Source: JAIBJN01 sp963839745
GTDB taxonomy: Bacteria > Actinomycetota > Thermoleophilia > Gaiellales > Gaiellaceae
Assembly: GCA_963839745.1 (NCBI GenBank)
Contig: CAWIWC010000005.1
Location: 558,001-622,000, forward strand
Reading direction: 5' to 3'
Length of the DNA: 64,000 bases
Part shown: piece by piece, positions 24,653-32,922 of the stretch
Position numbering within the stretch: position 1 is the stretch's first letter
Layout of the letters: each line of letters starts with the position of its first letter
Made by a program: the position numbers and the translations under genes
The notes under the pieces: generated by a model
What the model was told of the DNA's origin: nothing
The model's input: the letters and a program-made list of their open reading frames with translations, nothing else
Database searches by the model: none

Positions 24653-25339
24653 CTAGGACGCCTTCGCGGCCTTCGCAGTGTCGAGCATCCGGTGGAGCTC
24701 CGCCAACACCCAGAGGAGGGCGTCGCGCGTGGCCGCCTCGGCGGCTTCGCCGTCGTGCGCGCGGCAGGCCTCGAGCAGGGTGTCGGGCCCGCGCCGCAGG
24801 TCGGCGAAGGCCTCGGGGTCGCGGCAGAGGGTGAGGACGTAGCGCTCGACTCGAACGCGCTGATCCTCCAGCGTCCGCTGGAGCCGGGGCCGCTCCGCGC
24901 AGCGATAGCAGGCGTCGCGCAGGGACCAGAAAGAGGCCAGATAGGCGTCGAGGTCGCCGGCGCGGAAGGCTTCCTCCATCTCGTCGCGCGCGGCCGTCAT
25001 CTCGGCGAGCGCCTCCTTCGTGATCGCCTCCGCGCCGCGGCGGGCGAGGAAGGTCTCCAGCCCCAGCCGGAGCGCCTGGATCTCCTCGAGCTCCTCGACG
25101 GAGAGCGGGGCGACGCGCGACCCACGCCGAGGGAGGCTGACGACCAGCCCTTCGCTCTCGAGCCGCCGGAGCGCGTGGCGCACAGGCGTGAGGCTCACCT
25201 GGAAGCGCCCGGCGATCTCCTCGAGCGGCAGCCGCTGCCCGGGCGCAAGCTCGAGCCGCCCGATCTCGGAGCGGAGAGCGCGGTAGACCCCGTCCTCGAC
25301 GGACGAGATCTCGAGCGGTGTAGAGGCGGCGGCGGACAA
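24653..25339 (-). CDS. GntR/FCD-family regulator
   Basis: A 228-residue regulator: N-terminal winged helix (VEDGVYRALRSEIGRLELAPG, IAGRFQVSLTPVRHALRRLE) and a C-terminal all-helical FCD effector domain (RLGLETFLARRGAEAITKEA, LRDACYRCAERPRLQRTLED). The start is set at TTG 25339 because AAAGG lies six bases before it and because the operator-like palindrome stands just upstream. An ATG at 25402 is in frame but lies inside a repeat element. The gene leads the delta-alpha-gamma-beta oxidase operon, which it probably controls together with itself. The effector might be an amino acid or amine. Confidence 0.85.
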   Translation of the reverse strand: MSAAASTPLEISSVEDGVYRALRSEIGRLELAPGQRLPLEEIAGRFQVSLTPVRHALRRLESEGLVVSLPRRGSRVAPLSVEELEEIQALRLGLETFLARRGAEAITKEALAEMTAARDEMEEAFRAGDLDAYLASFWSLRDACYRCAERPRLQRTLEDQRVRVERYVLTLCRDPEAFADLRRGPDTLLEACRAHDGEAAEAATRDALLWVLAELHRMLDTAKAAKAS

Positions 25340-25346
25340 ACTTGAC

Positions 25347-25358
25347 CTTTGATCAAAG
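25347..25358. promoter_or_regulatory. Palindrome CTTTGATCAAAG, likely GntR operator
   Basis: A perfect 12-base palindrome ending seven bases upstream of the preferred TTG start of the GntR gene. GntR/FCD regulators usually bind short perfect dyads of this kind at their own promoters. The AAAGG half also serves as the ribosome site, so binding would block both transcription and translation initiation. Confidence 0.5.
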
Positions 25359-25381
25359 ATTCTCCCAGCCCGACGCGGCGC

Positions 25382-25525
25382 CGTCAATTCTGGTGCGGAC
25401 ATGTCCAGGTGCCAGGCACTTGGCCGTGGCCGTCGAGGACGAGGCTGCCTGATGAACGCTGGCAATTCGACGGCGCACGTGCCCGCACCAGACCCGTCCC
25501 GGTGCCTGGCACCGGGTCATGTCCG
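25382..25525. repeat. Inverted-pair palindromic element (REPIN-like)
   Basis: Two 24-base units in inverted orientation: 25396-25419 and the reverse complement of 25502-25525 agree at 22 of 24 positions. Each contains the palindrome GTGCCAGGCAC. A further 10-base inverted match (TCTGGTGCGG at 25389-25398 with CCGCACCAGA at 25483-25492) lies within. The whole can fold on itself. It fills the gap between the GntR and GST-like genes. No gene is visible inside. Confidence 0.6.
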
Positions 25526-25526
25526 T

Positions 25527-26120
25527 CTAGGCCGTGATCGGGATGTGGTTCGGCTGGGAGGCGACCCGTTCGATCCAGGCGGCGATGGCGGGGTAGCCGC
25601 CCATGTCGAAGCCGCCCTCGTGGGCGACGTGGGTGTACGCGTAGAGGGCGATGTCGGCGATTGTGTAGCGCTCGGCGGCGAGGTAGTCGTGGCCGGCGAG
25701 GTGGGACTCCATCGCGTCGAAGGCGAGGTAGCCGACGCGTTGGCGCTCGGCGAGCGTCTCGGGGTCGACCTCGATGCCCTTCGTGAGCCAGAAGCGCGGC
25801 ACGGCGACGTACGGCTCGTGGCTGTACTGCTCGAAGAACATCCACTGGAGCATCTTGGCTCGGTCGTAGAGGCCCTCGGGGATGTACTCCGTGCCCTCGG
25901 CGAGGTAGTTGAGGATCGCGCCGGACTCGCCGAGCGGCCTGCCGTCGTCGAGGACGAGCGTCGGCACGCGGAGGCCCGGGTTCAGGTCGCCCAGCACCTC
26001 TGTGCGGTTCGAGCGGTCGACGACGGAGAGCTCCCGGCGCTCGTAGTCGAGCCCGAGGAGCGCGAGCAGGAGGCGCACCTTGTAGCAGTTGCCCGAGACA
26101 CCCGAGTCGTAGAGCAGCAT
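25527..26120 (-). CDS. Glutathione-S-transferase-like protein
   Basis: A 197-residue cytosolic GST-fold protein: thioredoxin-like N-domain (YDSGVSGNCYKVRLLLALLG, with Ser/Cys where the thiol is activated; VPTLVLDDGRPLGESGAILN with the cis-Pro and ES glutathione-binding pair) and a helical C-domain (YTIADIALYAYTHVAHEGGF). Actinobacteria generally lack glutathione, so it may act on another thiol or on a gamma-glutamyl compound. Its ATG overlaps the TGA of the mgsC-type gene by one base, which ties it to the gamma-glutamyl pathway operon. A second copy of the family lies at 60759-61409. Confidence 0.87.
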   Translation of the reverse strand: MLLYDSGVSGNCYKVRLLLALLGLDYERRELSVVDRSNRTEVLGDLNPGLRVPTLVLDDGRPLGESGAILNYLAEGTEYIPEGLYDRAKMLQWMFFEQYSHEPYVAVPRFWLTKGIEVDPETLAERQRVGYLAFDAMESHLAGHDYLAAERYTIADIALYAYTHVAHEGGFDMGGYPAIAAWIERVASQPNHIPITA

Positions 26121-27442
26121 CAGTCTCCGTTCCGGCCGGGGATCCAGTCGGTCCCGGCAAGCGGCACGCCGGCCATGGCGGCCGCCTCGACCGTGAGGGC
26201 GACAAGATCCTCGGGCTCCAGGTTGTGGACGTGGGACTTCCCGCACGCGCGCGCGAGCGTTTGCGTCTCGAGCGTGAGCACGCGGAGGTAGTTGGCGATC
26301 TTGCGGCCGCCGAGCTCGGGGTCGAACCGCGCAGCGAGCTCGTCTTCCTGCGTCGAGATCCCGACGGGATCGAGGCCCGCCTGCCAGTCGTCGTAGTAGC
26401 CGGCGGCGCTGCCGATCTCGCGGTAGGCGTCGTCGTGCTCGGGCGCGTTGTCGCCCATCGCGATCAGCGCGGCCGTGCCGATGGAGACCGCGTCCGCGCC
26501 CATCGCGAGAGCCTTGGCCACGTCGGCCCCCGTGCGGATCCCACCGGAGACGATCAGCTGCACCTGCCGGTGCATCCCGAGCTCGGTGAGCGCCTCGACC
26601 GCGAGGCGCACCGCCGGCAGGGTGGGGATGCCGACGTGCTCGATGAAGACGTCCTGCGTGGCCGCCGTGCCGCCCTGCATGCCGTCGACGACGATCACGT
26701 CCGCGCCGGCCTTCACCGCGAGCTGCACGTCGTAGTACGTCCGCGTGGCGCCGACCTTGACGAAGATCGGCTTCTGCCAGTCGGTGATCTCGCGCAGCTC
26801 GCCGATCTTGATCTCGAGGTCGTCAGGCCCTGTCCAGTCGGGGTGGCGGCTGGCGCTGCGCTGGTCGATGCCGGTCGGGAGGTCGCGCATCTCCGCGACC
26901 CGGTCGGAGATCTTGTGCCCGAGGAGCATGCCGCCGCCGCCCGGCTTCGCGCCCTGGCCGACGACGATCTCGATCGCGTCCGCGTTGCGCAGGTCGTCTG
27001 GGTTCATCCCGTAGCGCGAGGGGAGCACCTGGTAGACGAGGATCGTCGAGTGCTCGCGCTCCTCCGGCGTCATGCCGCCGTCGCCGGTGGTCGTCGACGT
27101 CCCCACCTCGCTGGCGCCGCGGCCGAGCGCCTCCTTCGCCGGCGCCGAGAGTGCGCCGAAGCTCATCCCCGCGATCGTCACCGGGATCTTCAGCTCGAGG
27201 GGCTTCCCGGCGAAGCGGGTGCCGAGCGTGACGTCCGTGTCGCAGCGCTCGCGGTAGCCCTCGAGCGGATAGCGAGAGACGCTGGCGCCGAGGAGCAGCA
27301 GATCGTCGAAGTGGGGAACCCGGCGCTTCGCGCCGAAGCCGCGGATGTCGTAGATGCCCTCGCGCGCCGCCCGCTGGATCTCGGCGATGACGGGCTTGTC
27401 GTAGAGGGCCGACTCACGCAGGCTCCAGGGGCGTTCGGCCAT
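26120..27442 (-). CDS. mgsC: FMN domain of glutamate-synthase-like enzyme, MgsC/GlxD-like
   Basis: A 440-residue FMN-binding TIM barrel equal to the synthase domain of GltB. In the N-methylglutamate synthase MgsABC this subunit builds N-methylglutamate from methylamine and a 2-iminoglutarate-type intermediate. Seen: IPVTIAGMSFGALSAPAKEA near residue 87, GQGAKPGGGGMLLGHKISD, KPIFVKVGATRTYYDVQLAV, VIVVDGMQGGTAATQDVF and LIVSGGIRTGADVAKALAMG with the phosphate site. The order glutaminase-GXGXG-FMN domain as three genes is shared with glxBCD and mgsABC. The adjoining GmaS-like gene favours mgs. TGATG overlap with mgsB-like gene. Confidence 0.85.
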   Translation of the reverse strand: MAERPWSLRESALYDKPVIAEIQRAAREGIYDIRGFGAKRRVPHFDDLLLLGASVSRYPLEGYRERCDTDVTLGTRFAGKPLELKIPVTIAGMSFGALSAPAKEALGRGASEVGTSTTTGDGGMTPEEREHSTILVYQVLPSRYGMNPDDLRNADAIEIVVGQGAKPGGGGMLLGHKISDRVAEMRDLPTGIDQRSASRHPDWTGPDDLEIKIGELREITDWQKPIFVKVGATRTYYDVQLAVKAGADVIVVDGMQGGTAATQDVFIEHVGIPTLPAVRLAVEALTELGMHRQVQLIVSGGIRTGADVAKALAMGADAVSIGTAALIAMGDNAPEHDDAYREIGSAAGYYDDWQAGLDPVGISTQEDELAARFDPELGGRKIANYLRVLTLETQTLARACGKSHVHNLEPEDLVALTVEAAAMAGVPLAGTDWIPGRNGD

Positions 27443-28161
27443 CAGTACGCGCCCGCGTTGTCGACCGTGAAGTTGTAGAGCCGGCGCGCCGAGCCGTAGC
27501 GGCGGAACTCCGCCGGGTCGGCGTCGTCGAAGCCGGCCTGCGAGAGAAGCGAGGCCAGCTCGGCGCGGTGCTCGTCGGCGAGCTCCTTCTCGACGCAGTC
27601 GGCGCCCAGGCCCGCGACGGAGCCGCGCACGTAGATCCGCGCCTCGTAGATCGAGTCCCCGAGAGCGTCGCCCGCGTCGCCGAGCACGACCAGGCGGCCG
27701 GTCTGCGCCATGAACCCGCTCAGGTGCCCGACCGAGCCGCGCACGACGATGTCGATCCCCTTCATCGAGATCCCGCACCGTGCCGAGGCGTCGCCGTGGA
27801 CGACCAGGAGCCCGCCGTGGCCCGTGGCGCCCGCCGACTGGCTCGCGTTGCCCTCGATCACGACCGTGCCGGACATCATGTTCTCGGCCAGGCCCGTGCT
27901 CGCGTTCCCGCGGACGCGCACCGTGGCGCGCTTGTTCATGCCTGCGCAGTAGTAGCCCACGTGGCCCTCGATCTCGACCTGGACGTCGGCGTCGAGCCCG
28001 CAGGCCACGGCGTGCGCGCCGTTCGGGTTGAGGACGCGCCAGTGTGCGGGGCCGGGCGAGCCGGCGAGGTCGTGCAGGCGCTGGTTGAGCTCGCGCAGCG
28101 GCGTCGTGGCGAGGTCGACGACCTCGACAGCTGTCGCCTCGGCGGCCTCCGCAGCCTCCAT
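27442..28161 (-). CDS. mgsB: GXGXG domain protein, MgsB/GlxC-like
   Basis: A 239-residue protein made of the right-handed beta helix that ends GltB (alpha subunit of glutamate synthase). Seen: repeated strand units GHVGYYCAGMNKRATVRVRG, GNASTGLAENMMSGTVVIEG, GATGHGGLLVVHGDASARCG and GVSV-like turns (GSVGHLSGFMAQTGRLVVLG). It holds the ammonia channel and the other domains together and has no active site of its own. The gene sits between the amidotransferase and FMN genes, joined to both by TGATG overlaps. Confidence 0.86.
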   Translation of the reverse strand: MEAAEAAEATAVEVVDLATTPLRELNQRLHDLAGSPGPAHWRVLNPNGAHAVACGLDADVQVEIEGHVGYYCAGMNKRATVRVRGNASTGLAENMMSGTVVIEGNASQSAGATGHGGLLVVHGDASARCGISMKGIDIVVRGSVGHLSGFMAQTGRLVVLGDAGDALGDSIYEARIYVRGSVAGLGADCVEKELADEHRAELASLLSQAGFDDADPAEFRRYGSARRLYNFTVDNAGAY

Positions 28162-29066
28162 CAGACCTTGGCCCGCTCCCAGGCGTAGACAACGCCGGGC
28201 ACCGGCTCCCAGGAGCTCGCGGAGGCTGCGCCCGGCAGGGTCGCGATCGCGCGCCACTCGGAGGCCATCGCCACCCAGTCGTCGGTCTCGGCGAGCACGG
28301 CGGGCTTGCACGCGATCGGGTCGCGGAGCACCGCGAAGCCGTCCTCGGTGCCGACGAGGAAGGTGTAGAAGCCGTCCAGATCGTCGAGGCAGCCCTCGAG
28401 CGCCTGCTCGAGCGAGGCGCCCTCGCGGAGCCGCCAGGCCAGGTAGCCGGCGGCGACCTCGGTGTCGTTCTCCGTCTGGAACTCGATCCCCTCGCGGCGG
28501 AGGCTCGCCCGCAGGCGGTTGTGGTTGGAGAGCGACCCGTTGTGCACGAGGCACAGGTCGAGGCCGGTCGAGAACGGGTGCGAGCCCTCCGTCGTCACAC
28601 GGCTTTCGGTCGCCATCCGCGTGTGGCCGAGCGCGTGGGAGCCGCGCAGCTCGTGGAGGGCGAACTGCCGGACGAACTCCTCGGGCCGCCCGGTCTCCTT
28701 GTAGATCTCGATCGTCCGCCCGGCGCTCATGATTCGGATCTCGGGATGCGCCTGGCGCATCCACGCCTCCGCCTCGGGCGCGTCGGTGCCGACGATCACG
28801 ACAGCGTGGCTCGAGCGGACCGTGGCCTCGGGAGCGCCGCCGAAGGCGTTGCGGAGCTCGCCGCAGAGCGCGTCCCAGTCCTGGAGGCGGTCCACGGACC
28901 AGAGCGTGAGCTTGCTCGAGCCCGCCGGCGCCGGGTCGCGGTAGACGGCGACCCCCGCGCTGTCGGGGCCGCGATCGCTCATCTGGCCGAGCATCGCGGC
29001 CAGGTGCTCGCCGAGGGACTCCTCGATCTCAGGCGACTTGCTGAACAGTCCGACGATTCCGCACAT
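28161..29066 (-). CDS. mgsA: Class II glutamine amidotransferase, MgsA/GlxB-like
   Basis: A 301-residue Ntn-type glutaminase. The nucleophile is Cys2 in MCGIVGLFSK. RGPDSAGVAVYRDP near residue 32, ALGHTRMATESRVTTEGSHP near 147 and LVHNGSLSNHNRLR near 176 are the substrate-site segments of GltB and PurF-type glutaminases. In MgsABC this subunit would release methylamine from gamma-glutamylmethylamide instead of ammonia from glutamine. GAGGA lies upstream of the ATG. It is the first gene of the mgs-type trio; 87 non-coding bases separate it from the GmaS-like gene. Confidence 0.87.
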   Translation of the reverse strand: MCGIVGLFSKSPEIEESLGEHLAAMLGQMSDRGPDSAGVAVYRDPAPAGSSKLTLWSVDRLQDWDALCGELRNAFGGAPEATVRSSHAVVIVGTDAPEAEAWMRQAHPEIRIMSAGRTIEIYKETGRPEEFVRQFALHELRGSHALGHTRMATESRVTTEGSHPFSTGLDLCLVHNGSLSNHNRLRASLRREGIEFQTENDTEVAAGYLAWRLREGASLEQALEGCLDDLDGFYTFLVGTEDGFAVLRDPIACKPAVLAETDDWVAMASEWRAIATLPGAASASSWEPVPGVVYAWERAKV

Positions 29067-29153
29067 ATGTCCTCAATCTACATGCGTCTGGGCGGGTAAA
29101 AGCCGCTGTTTCCGACGATTTTGGGTAGTTGGATATGGAGGGTTTCTACACTG

Positions 29154-30542
29154 CTAGAAGCGCGTCAGGTACTCGGTCACCTCCCAGGGCGAGACCTGCT
29201 CGTGGTAGCGGTTCCACTCGTCGCGCTTCACGCGGATGAAGTAGTCGACGTAGTCCTCGTCGCGCCCGCGGCCGAGTGCCGCCCGCAGCACGTCGTCGCG
29301 CTCGAGCTCGCCCGTCGCCTCGAGGAGGTTGGACGGGAGCGTCTCGAGCCCGCGGCCGACGAGCTCGTCGTAGGGGATCGCGTAGAGGTTCTCCGAGTTC
29401 GGCTCGCCCGGCTCGAGCCCGTTCTCGACGCCGTCGAGGCCGGCTGCCAGCACGGCCGCCGCCGCCAGGTACGGGTTGCAGGAGCCGTCGATGGTGCGGT
29501 CCTCGATGCGGCCCGGCCCCGGGATGCGGAGCATCTGCGTTCGGTTGTTGTAGCCGTAGCTGATCCAGACGGGCGACCAGGTCGCGCCGCTCGCCGTCGT
29601 CCCCACCTTGAGCCGCTTGTACGAGTTCACCGTCGGCGCCGTGACGGCGCTGTACGCGCGGGCGTGCTTCTTGAGCCCGCCGATGAAGCCGTAGGCAGTC
29701 TCCGAGAGGCCGAGCCCGCGCGGGTCGTTCTCGTCCAGGAAGAGGTTCGTCTCGCCGTCCCACAGAGACATGTGGAAGTGGCACCCGTTGCCGGTCAGGT
29801 GCGAGAACGGCTTCGGCATGAAGGTGGCGAGCAGGTTGCGCCCCTCCTCGCGCCCCTTCCGCTCCGCGAGCTGGTGGACCATGTAGCGGAAGAAGATCGC
29901 GCGGTCGCAGCTCACGAGCGCGTCGTCGTAGGTGAAGTTCTGCTCGAACTGACCGTTCGCATCCTCGTGGTCGTTCGCGTAGTTGCCCCAGCCGAGCGCG
30001 TTCACGTAGCGCGAGACCGTCGTGAGGAAGTCGTAGTGGCGCGAGAGCCCGTTGAGGTCGTAGCAGGGCTTCTCGAGGGTGTCGAGCTGGTCGGCGAGGC
30101 GGATCGACCCGTCGTCCATGAGCTCGACCAGGAAGTACTCGAGCTCGAGGCCCATCTTGAACTCGAAGCCCTTGTCTCGCGCTTTCGCCAGCTGGCGGCG
30201 GAGGATCGTCCGCGGGTCGTACGGCCAGTCCTCGCCGTCCACCGTGATGTCGCAGGCGAAGCGCGCCACGGTCGGCTCCCACGGAACCGGCGTGAAGCTC
30301 GCGAGGTCCGGGATCGCCGCGATGTCGGGATCGCTCGGCACCTGGCCGATCTCGCCGGCGGCGAAGCCTGCGAAGCCGGCGCCGTCGGTAACGAGGTCAT
30401 CGAGGTTCTGGGCGGGGACGAGCTTCGCGCTCGGCCGGGCGTACATATCGACGAACTGGGCGAAGTAGAACTCGATGCCGCGCGACTTGGACTCCTTGCG
30501 GATGTCCTCGACCGTGGGCGCGGCGGCGCTCGCGCTGGCCAT
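29154..30542 (-). CDS. gmaS: GlnT-type ligase, probable gamma-glutamylmethylamide synthetase
   Basis: A 462-residue member of the glutamine synthetase fold, of the GlnT branch that holds GmaS. It would join glutamate and methylamine with ATP. Seen: FVDMYARPSAKLVPAQNLDD and DGAGFAGFAAGEIGQVPSDP near 30-72, the metal and glutamate segment FKMGLELEYFLVELMDDG, GNGCHFHMSLWDGETNLFLD near 255, NSYKRLKVGTTASGATWSPV, and IEDRTIDGSCNPYLAAAAVL. The usual adenylylation Tyr region of GlnA-I is not recognisable. Housekeeping glutamine synthetase is the alternative, but the direct neighbourhood of mgs-type genes makes GmaS likelier. A PucR regulator lies 74 bases upstream. Confidence 0.8.
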   Translation of the reverse strand: MASASAAAPTVEDIRKESKSRGIEFYFAQFVDMYARPSAKLVPAQNLDDLVTDGAGFAGFAAGEIGQVPSDPDIAAIPDLASFTPVPWEPTVARFACDITVDGEDWPYDPRTILRRQLAKARDKGFEFKMGLELEYFLVELMDDGSIRLADQLDTLEKPCYDLNGLSRHYDFLTTVSRYVNALGWGNYANDHEDANGQFEQNFTYDDALVSCDRAIFFRYMVHQLAERKGREEGRNLLATFMPKPFSHLTGNGCHFHMSLWDGETNLFLDENDPRGLGLSETAYGFIGGLKKHARAYSAVTAPTVNSYKRLKVGTTASGATWSPVWISYGYNNRTQMLRIPGPGRIEDRTIDGSCNPYLAAAAVLAAGLDGVENGLEPGEPNSENLYAIPYDELVGRGLETLPSNLLEATGELERDDVLRAALGRGRDEDYVDYFIRVKRDEWNRYHEQVSPWEVTEYLTRF

Positions 30543-30616
30543 GCAACTCCTCCTTTGGGGACGCTGTGACGATAACCCGCGTCAGCGCCTCCGCCGATGG
30601 CGGCTTTCTACAACCG

Positions 30617-32209
30617 CTAGGGGCGGTTTGTGTGCGGTCCCGCGGTCCCGAGCGCCTCCTGGAGGCGCACCATCTTCACGGCGATCTCGACCATGAGCCA
30701 GTCGTCCTTGCGGAGGTCGAGGCCGGAGAGCTCGCCGATCCGGCGGAGCCGCTGGCGGAGCGTGTTCGGGTGGACGTAGAGCGCCTCGGCGGTCGCGCTG
30801 ATGTTGCCGCGCCGGCGCAGGAACTCCTCGAGCGTCCGCAGAAGGGCGGTCGAGCGCAGCCGGTCGTATTCCGCGATGCGTGCCACGGCGTCTCGGTGGG
30901 CGTCGCGCACGTCGCCGTCGAAGGGCATCCTCAGGAGGTACTTGTACGGACCGAGCTCCTCGTAGGTCATCACGCCCGGCGACCCCTGAAGAACCGTCGT
31001 GCCGAGGAGCGCGTGGCGGGCCTCCTCGAAACCCGCGGCGAAGGTGTCCGCGCCGCGGCAGACGTTCGAGAGGCCGATCGCCACGGGAGCGCCGAGCCCC
31101 TCCTGCGTCTCGCGCACGTCGGCGACGAGCTGCTCGTGTCCCTCCGACGAGACGCGCAGGAGCGCCCGCGTGGAGTCGTCGCGCCGGTCGAACAGCGAGC
31201 CCGGGATCGCCGCGGCGAGGAGGCGCTCGAGCTCGTCGGAGGGCGGCGCGGCCGCGAGGACGACGTAGCGCTGGTCGAGGTCGCAGCCCAGCCGGGCGGC
31301 CCGGCCCTCGAGCCCTGGGATCGCCTCCCCGCGGGCGAGCTGCTCGAAGAAGTCCTTGATGAGGTTCTTCTCCGTCAGGCGCTCGATCAGCTCGATCTTC
31401 TTGATCGCCACGGCGACCTGGTTGGCGACGACGCGCGCGAGGTCGACCTCCGAGGTGCCGGCCGCGGCCAGGAGGCCGAGCAGCTCGTCGTTTGCGACGA
31501 GCGGCACCGACACGGACGGCGTGCGGCGCTTGCGGACGAGCTCGGGGCCTAGCTCCGAGAGCCCGATCGTCGCCCGTGCGGGCGCGCTCGCGGGCGAGGA
31601 CGCCTCGAGCCGCAGCTCCTCCGAGCCGGGGTCGAGGAGGTAGAGGTGGCAGGAGTCGGCGCGCAGCAGCCGCATCGCTCGACCCGTGACGACGGGGAGC
31701 AGCTCACCGAGCGTCTCGGCCCGGGCGAGCGTCTCGCCGAGCTCGGTCAGGTGCTCGAGCTCGTCGACGCGACGGCGCATCCCCTCGTAGAGGCGCGCGT
31801 TCTCGATCGCGCCGGCGACGAGCGACGCGCTCGACACGAGCACGTCGACCTCGGCCTCGGTGAACTCGCGCGGCGCGACCGTGTGGCTGGAGATGACGCC
31901 GATCACGCTGCCGTCCTTGCCGACGATCGGCACCGACACGAGCGACTGGAAGCGCTCCTCCTCGAGCTCGGGGACGTACTTCACGCGCGGGTCCGACAAC
32001 AGCTCGTCTCGGATCCAGGCGGGCTCCTTGCGCTCGGCCGCCCACCAGGCGAGTCCCTCGCCGCGCTCGAGGACGATCTGCTTCACAAGGTGGGCGTAGG
32101 GCTCGGAGGCCGCCTCGAGCACGAGGCGCTCGTCGTCCTCGACCAGGTAGACGAAGCAGGCGTGGACGGACGTCGCGTCGGTCAGGAGGCGGACGACCGC
32201 ACCGAGCAC
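30617..32209 (-). CDS. GAF-domain PucR-type transcriptional regulator
   Basis: At least 530 residues: two GAF-like sensor domains (about 1-150 and 150-260) and a C-terminal PucR helix-turn-helix (FLRRRGNISATAEALYVHPN then TLRQRLRRIGELSG). PucR-type proteins activate purine, amino acid or amine catabolic genes. GTG 32209 is the first normal start in frame, but the same frame upstream still reads like GAF sequence (ESRFLYSIISTVGSSLDLEE). ATG 32277 would fit if one base is missing near 32266, so the true protein is probably about 22 residues longer. It is co-directional with, and probably controls, the gmaS-mgs operon. Confidence 0.82.
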   Translation of the reverse strand: MLGAVVRLLTDATSVHACFVYLVEDDERLVLEAASEPYAHLVKQIVLERGEGLAWWAAERKEPAWIRDELLSDPRVKYVPELEEERFQSLVSVPIVGKDGSVIGVISSHTVAPREFTEAEVDVLVSSASLVAGAIENARLYEGMRRRVDELEHLTELGETLARAETLGELLPVVTGRAMRLLRADSCHLYLLDPGSEELRLEASSPASAPARATIGLSELGPELVRKRRTPSVSVPLVANDELLGLLAAAGTSEVDLARVVANQVAVAIKKIELIERLTEKNLIKDFFEQLARGEAIPGLEGRAARLGCDLDQRYVVLAAAPPSDELERLLAAAIPGSLFDRRDDSTRALLRVSSEGHEQLVADVRETQEGLGAPVAIGLSNVCRGADTFAAGFEEARHALLGTTVLQGSPGVMTYEELGPYKYLLRMPFDGDVRDAHRDAVARIAEYDRLRSTALLRTLEEFLRRRGNISATAEALYVHPNTLRQRLRRIGELSGLDLRKDDWLMVEIAVKMVRLQEALGTAGPHTNRP

Positions 32210-32340
32210 CTCCTCGAGGTCCAGGGAGGACCCGACCGTGGAGATGATCGAGTAGAGGAACCGGCTTTCACCGGCATGGGTGCCAGGCGTGCCTATGGGG
32301 GCATGGTAGGACGAAATTGCCCTGGAGATGCGGAGAACTC

Positions 32341-32373
32341 GGCGAGGGGGCTCCCCGAAGGAGCCCCCTCGCC
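32341..32373 (-). terminator. Strong hairpin after the cupin gene
   Basis: Perfect 14-bp stem (GGCGAGGGGGCTCC with its complement) and a five-base loop, downstream of the last gene of the formate dehydrogenase operon and upstream of the PucR gene. No T run follows. The bases between it and the cupin stop (32374-32507) hold no gene. Likely the operon's end. Confidence 0.65.
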
Positions 32374-32507
32374 TCCTCCACCCGGGTTCGCCGGCGCGGC
32401 TCGCAGCCCATGGGCATCGGAATGCCCGTCAGCGCGAGTAGGGGCGAGCGCCAGCGTCCGGGGCGACCATACAACGCCCCGATCAAACGATCAACTGAAT
32501 TGCACTT

Positions 32508-32906
32508 TTACTTGTCGATCAGCAAATCGAGGTCCGGGCGCAGCACGACGCTCTCCTGATCGCCTGCATCCGTGCGGGCCACGACGCACTCGCACGACTC
32601 GGTCGTCAGGTTGGCCGGGAGGTGCGGGACGCCCGCCGGAATGTAGACGAAGTCGCCCGCGCGGCAGACCTCGTGGTGCTCGAGCTGCTCGCCCCACCAG
32701 AACTCCGCCTCGCCCTCGAGCACGAAGATCGCGGACTCGTGCGCCTCGTGCAGGTGCGCCCGCCCGTACTGCCCGGGCGGAATCGTCAGCCGGTGCAGGC
32801 AGAGCGCGCTGCTGCCCGCCGTCTCGGCCGAGATCCCGTGCGCGTAGACGAGGCCCTGCTTGCCGGAGAAGGCCTCGCCGGCGCGGACGACCTTGCACTC
32901 GGCCAC
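32508..32906 (-). CDS. Cupin-domain protein
   Basis: A 132-residue single cupin barrel. Seen: LTIPPGQYGRAHLHEAHESA with the first metal motif (H-x-H, E) near residues 40-58, and GDFVYIPAGVPHLPANLT with the second motif and its His near 90. It could bind a small metal ion and act as an isomerase, dioxygenase or sensor; the reaction is unknown. GTG 32906 follows the sulfatase stop by 16 bases, so it is the last gene of that operon. Confidence 0.82.
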   Translation of the reverse strand: MAECKVVRAGEAFSGKQGLVYAHGISAETAGSSALCLHRLTIPPGQYGRAHLHEAHESAIFVLEGEAEFWWGEQLEHHEVCRAGDFVYIPAGVPHLPANLTTESCECVVARTDAGDQESVVLRPDLDLLIDK

Positions 32907-32922
32907 GGCCGAGAGCCTAGCG

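Noticed and set aside
25382..25525. An insertion sequence at the GntR-GST gap
   Set aside because: The element is about 145 bases, has no transposase and no target-site duplication that I can see.
29067..29153. A riboswitch or tRNA between the gmaS-like and mgsA-like genes
   Set aside because: The 87 bases show no cloverleaf, no strong stem and no known aptamer core.
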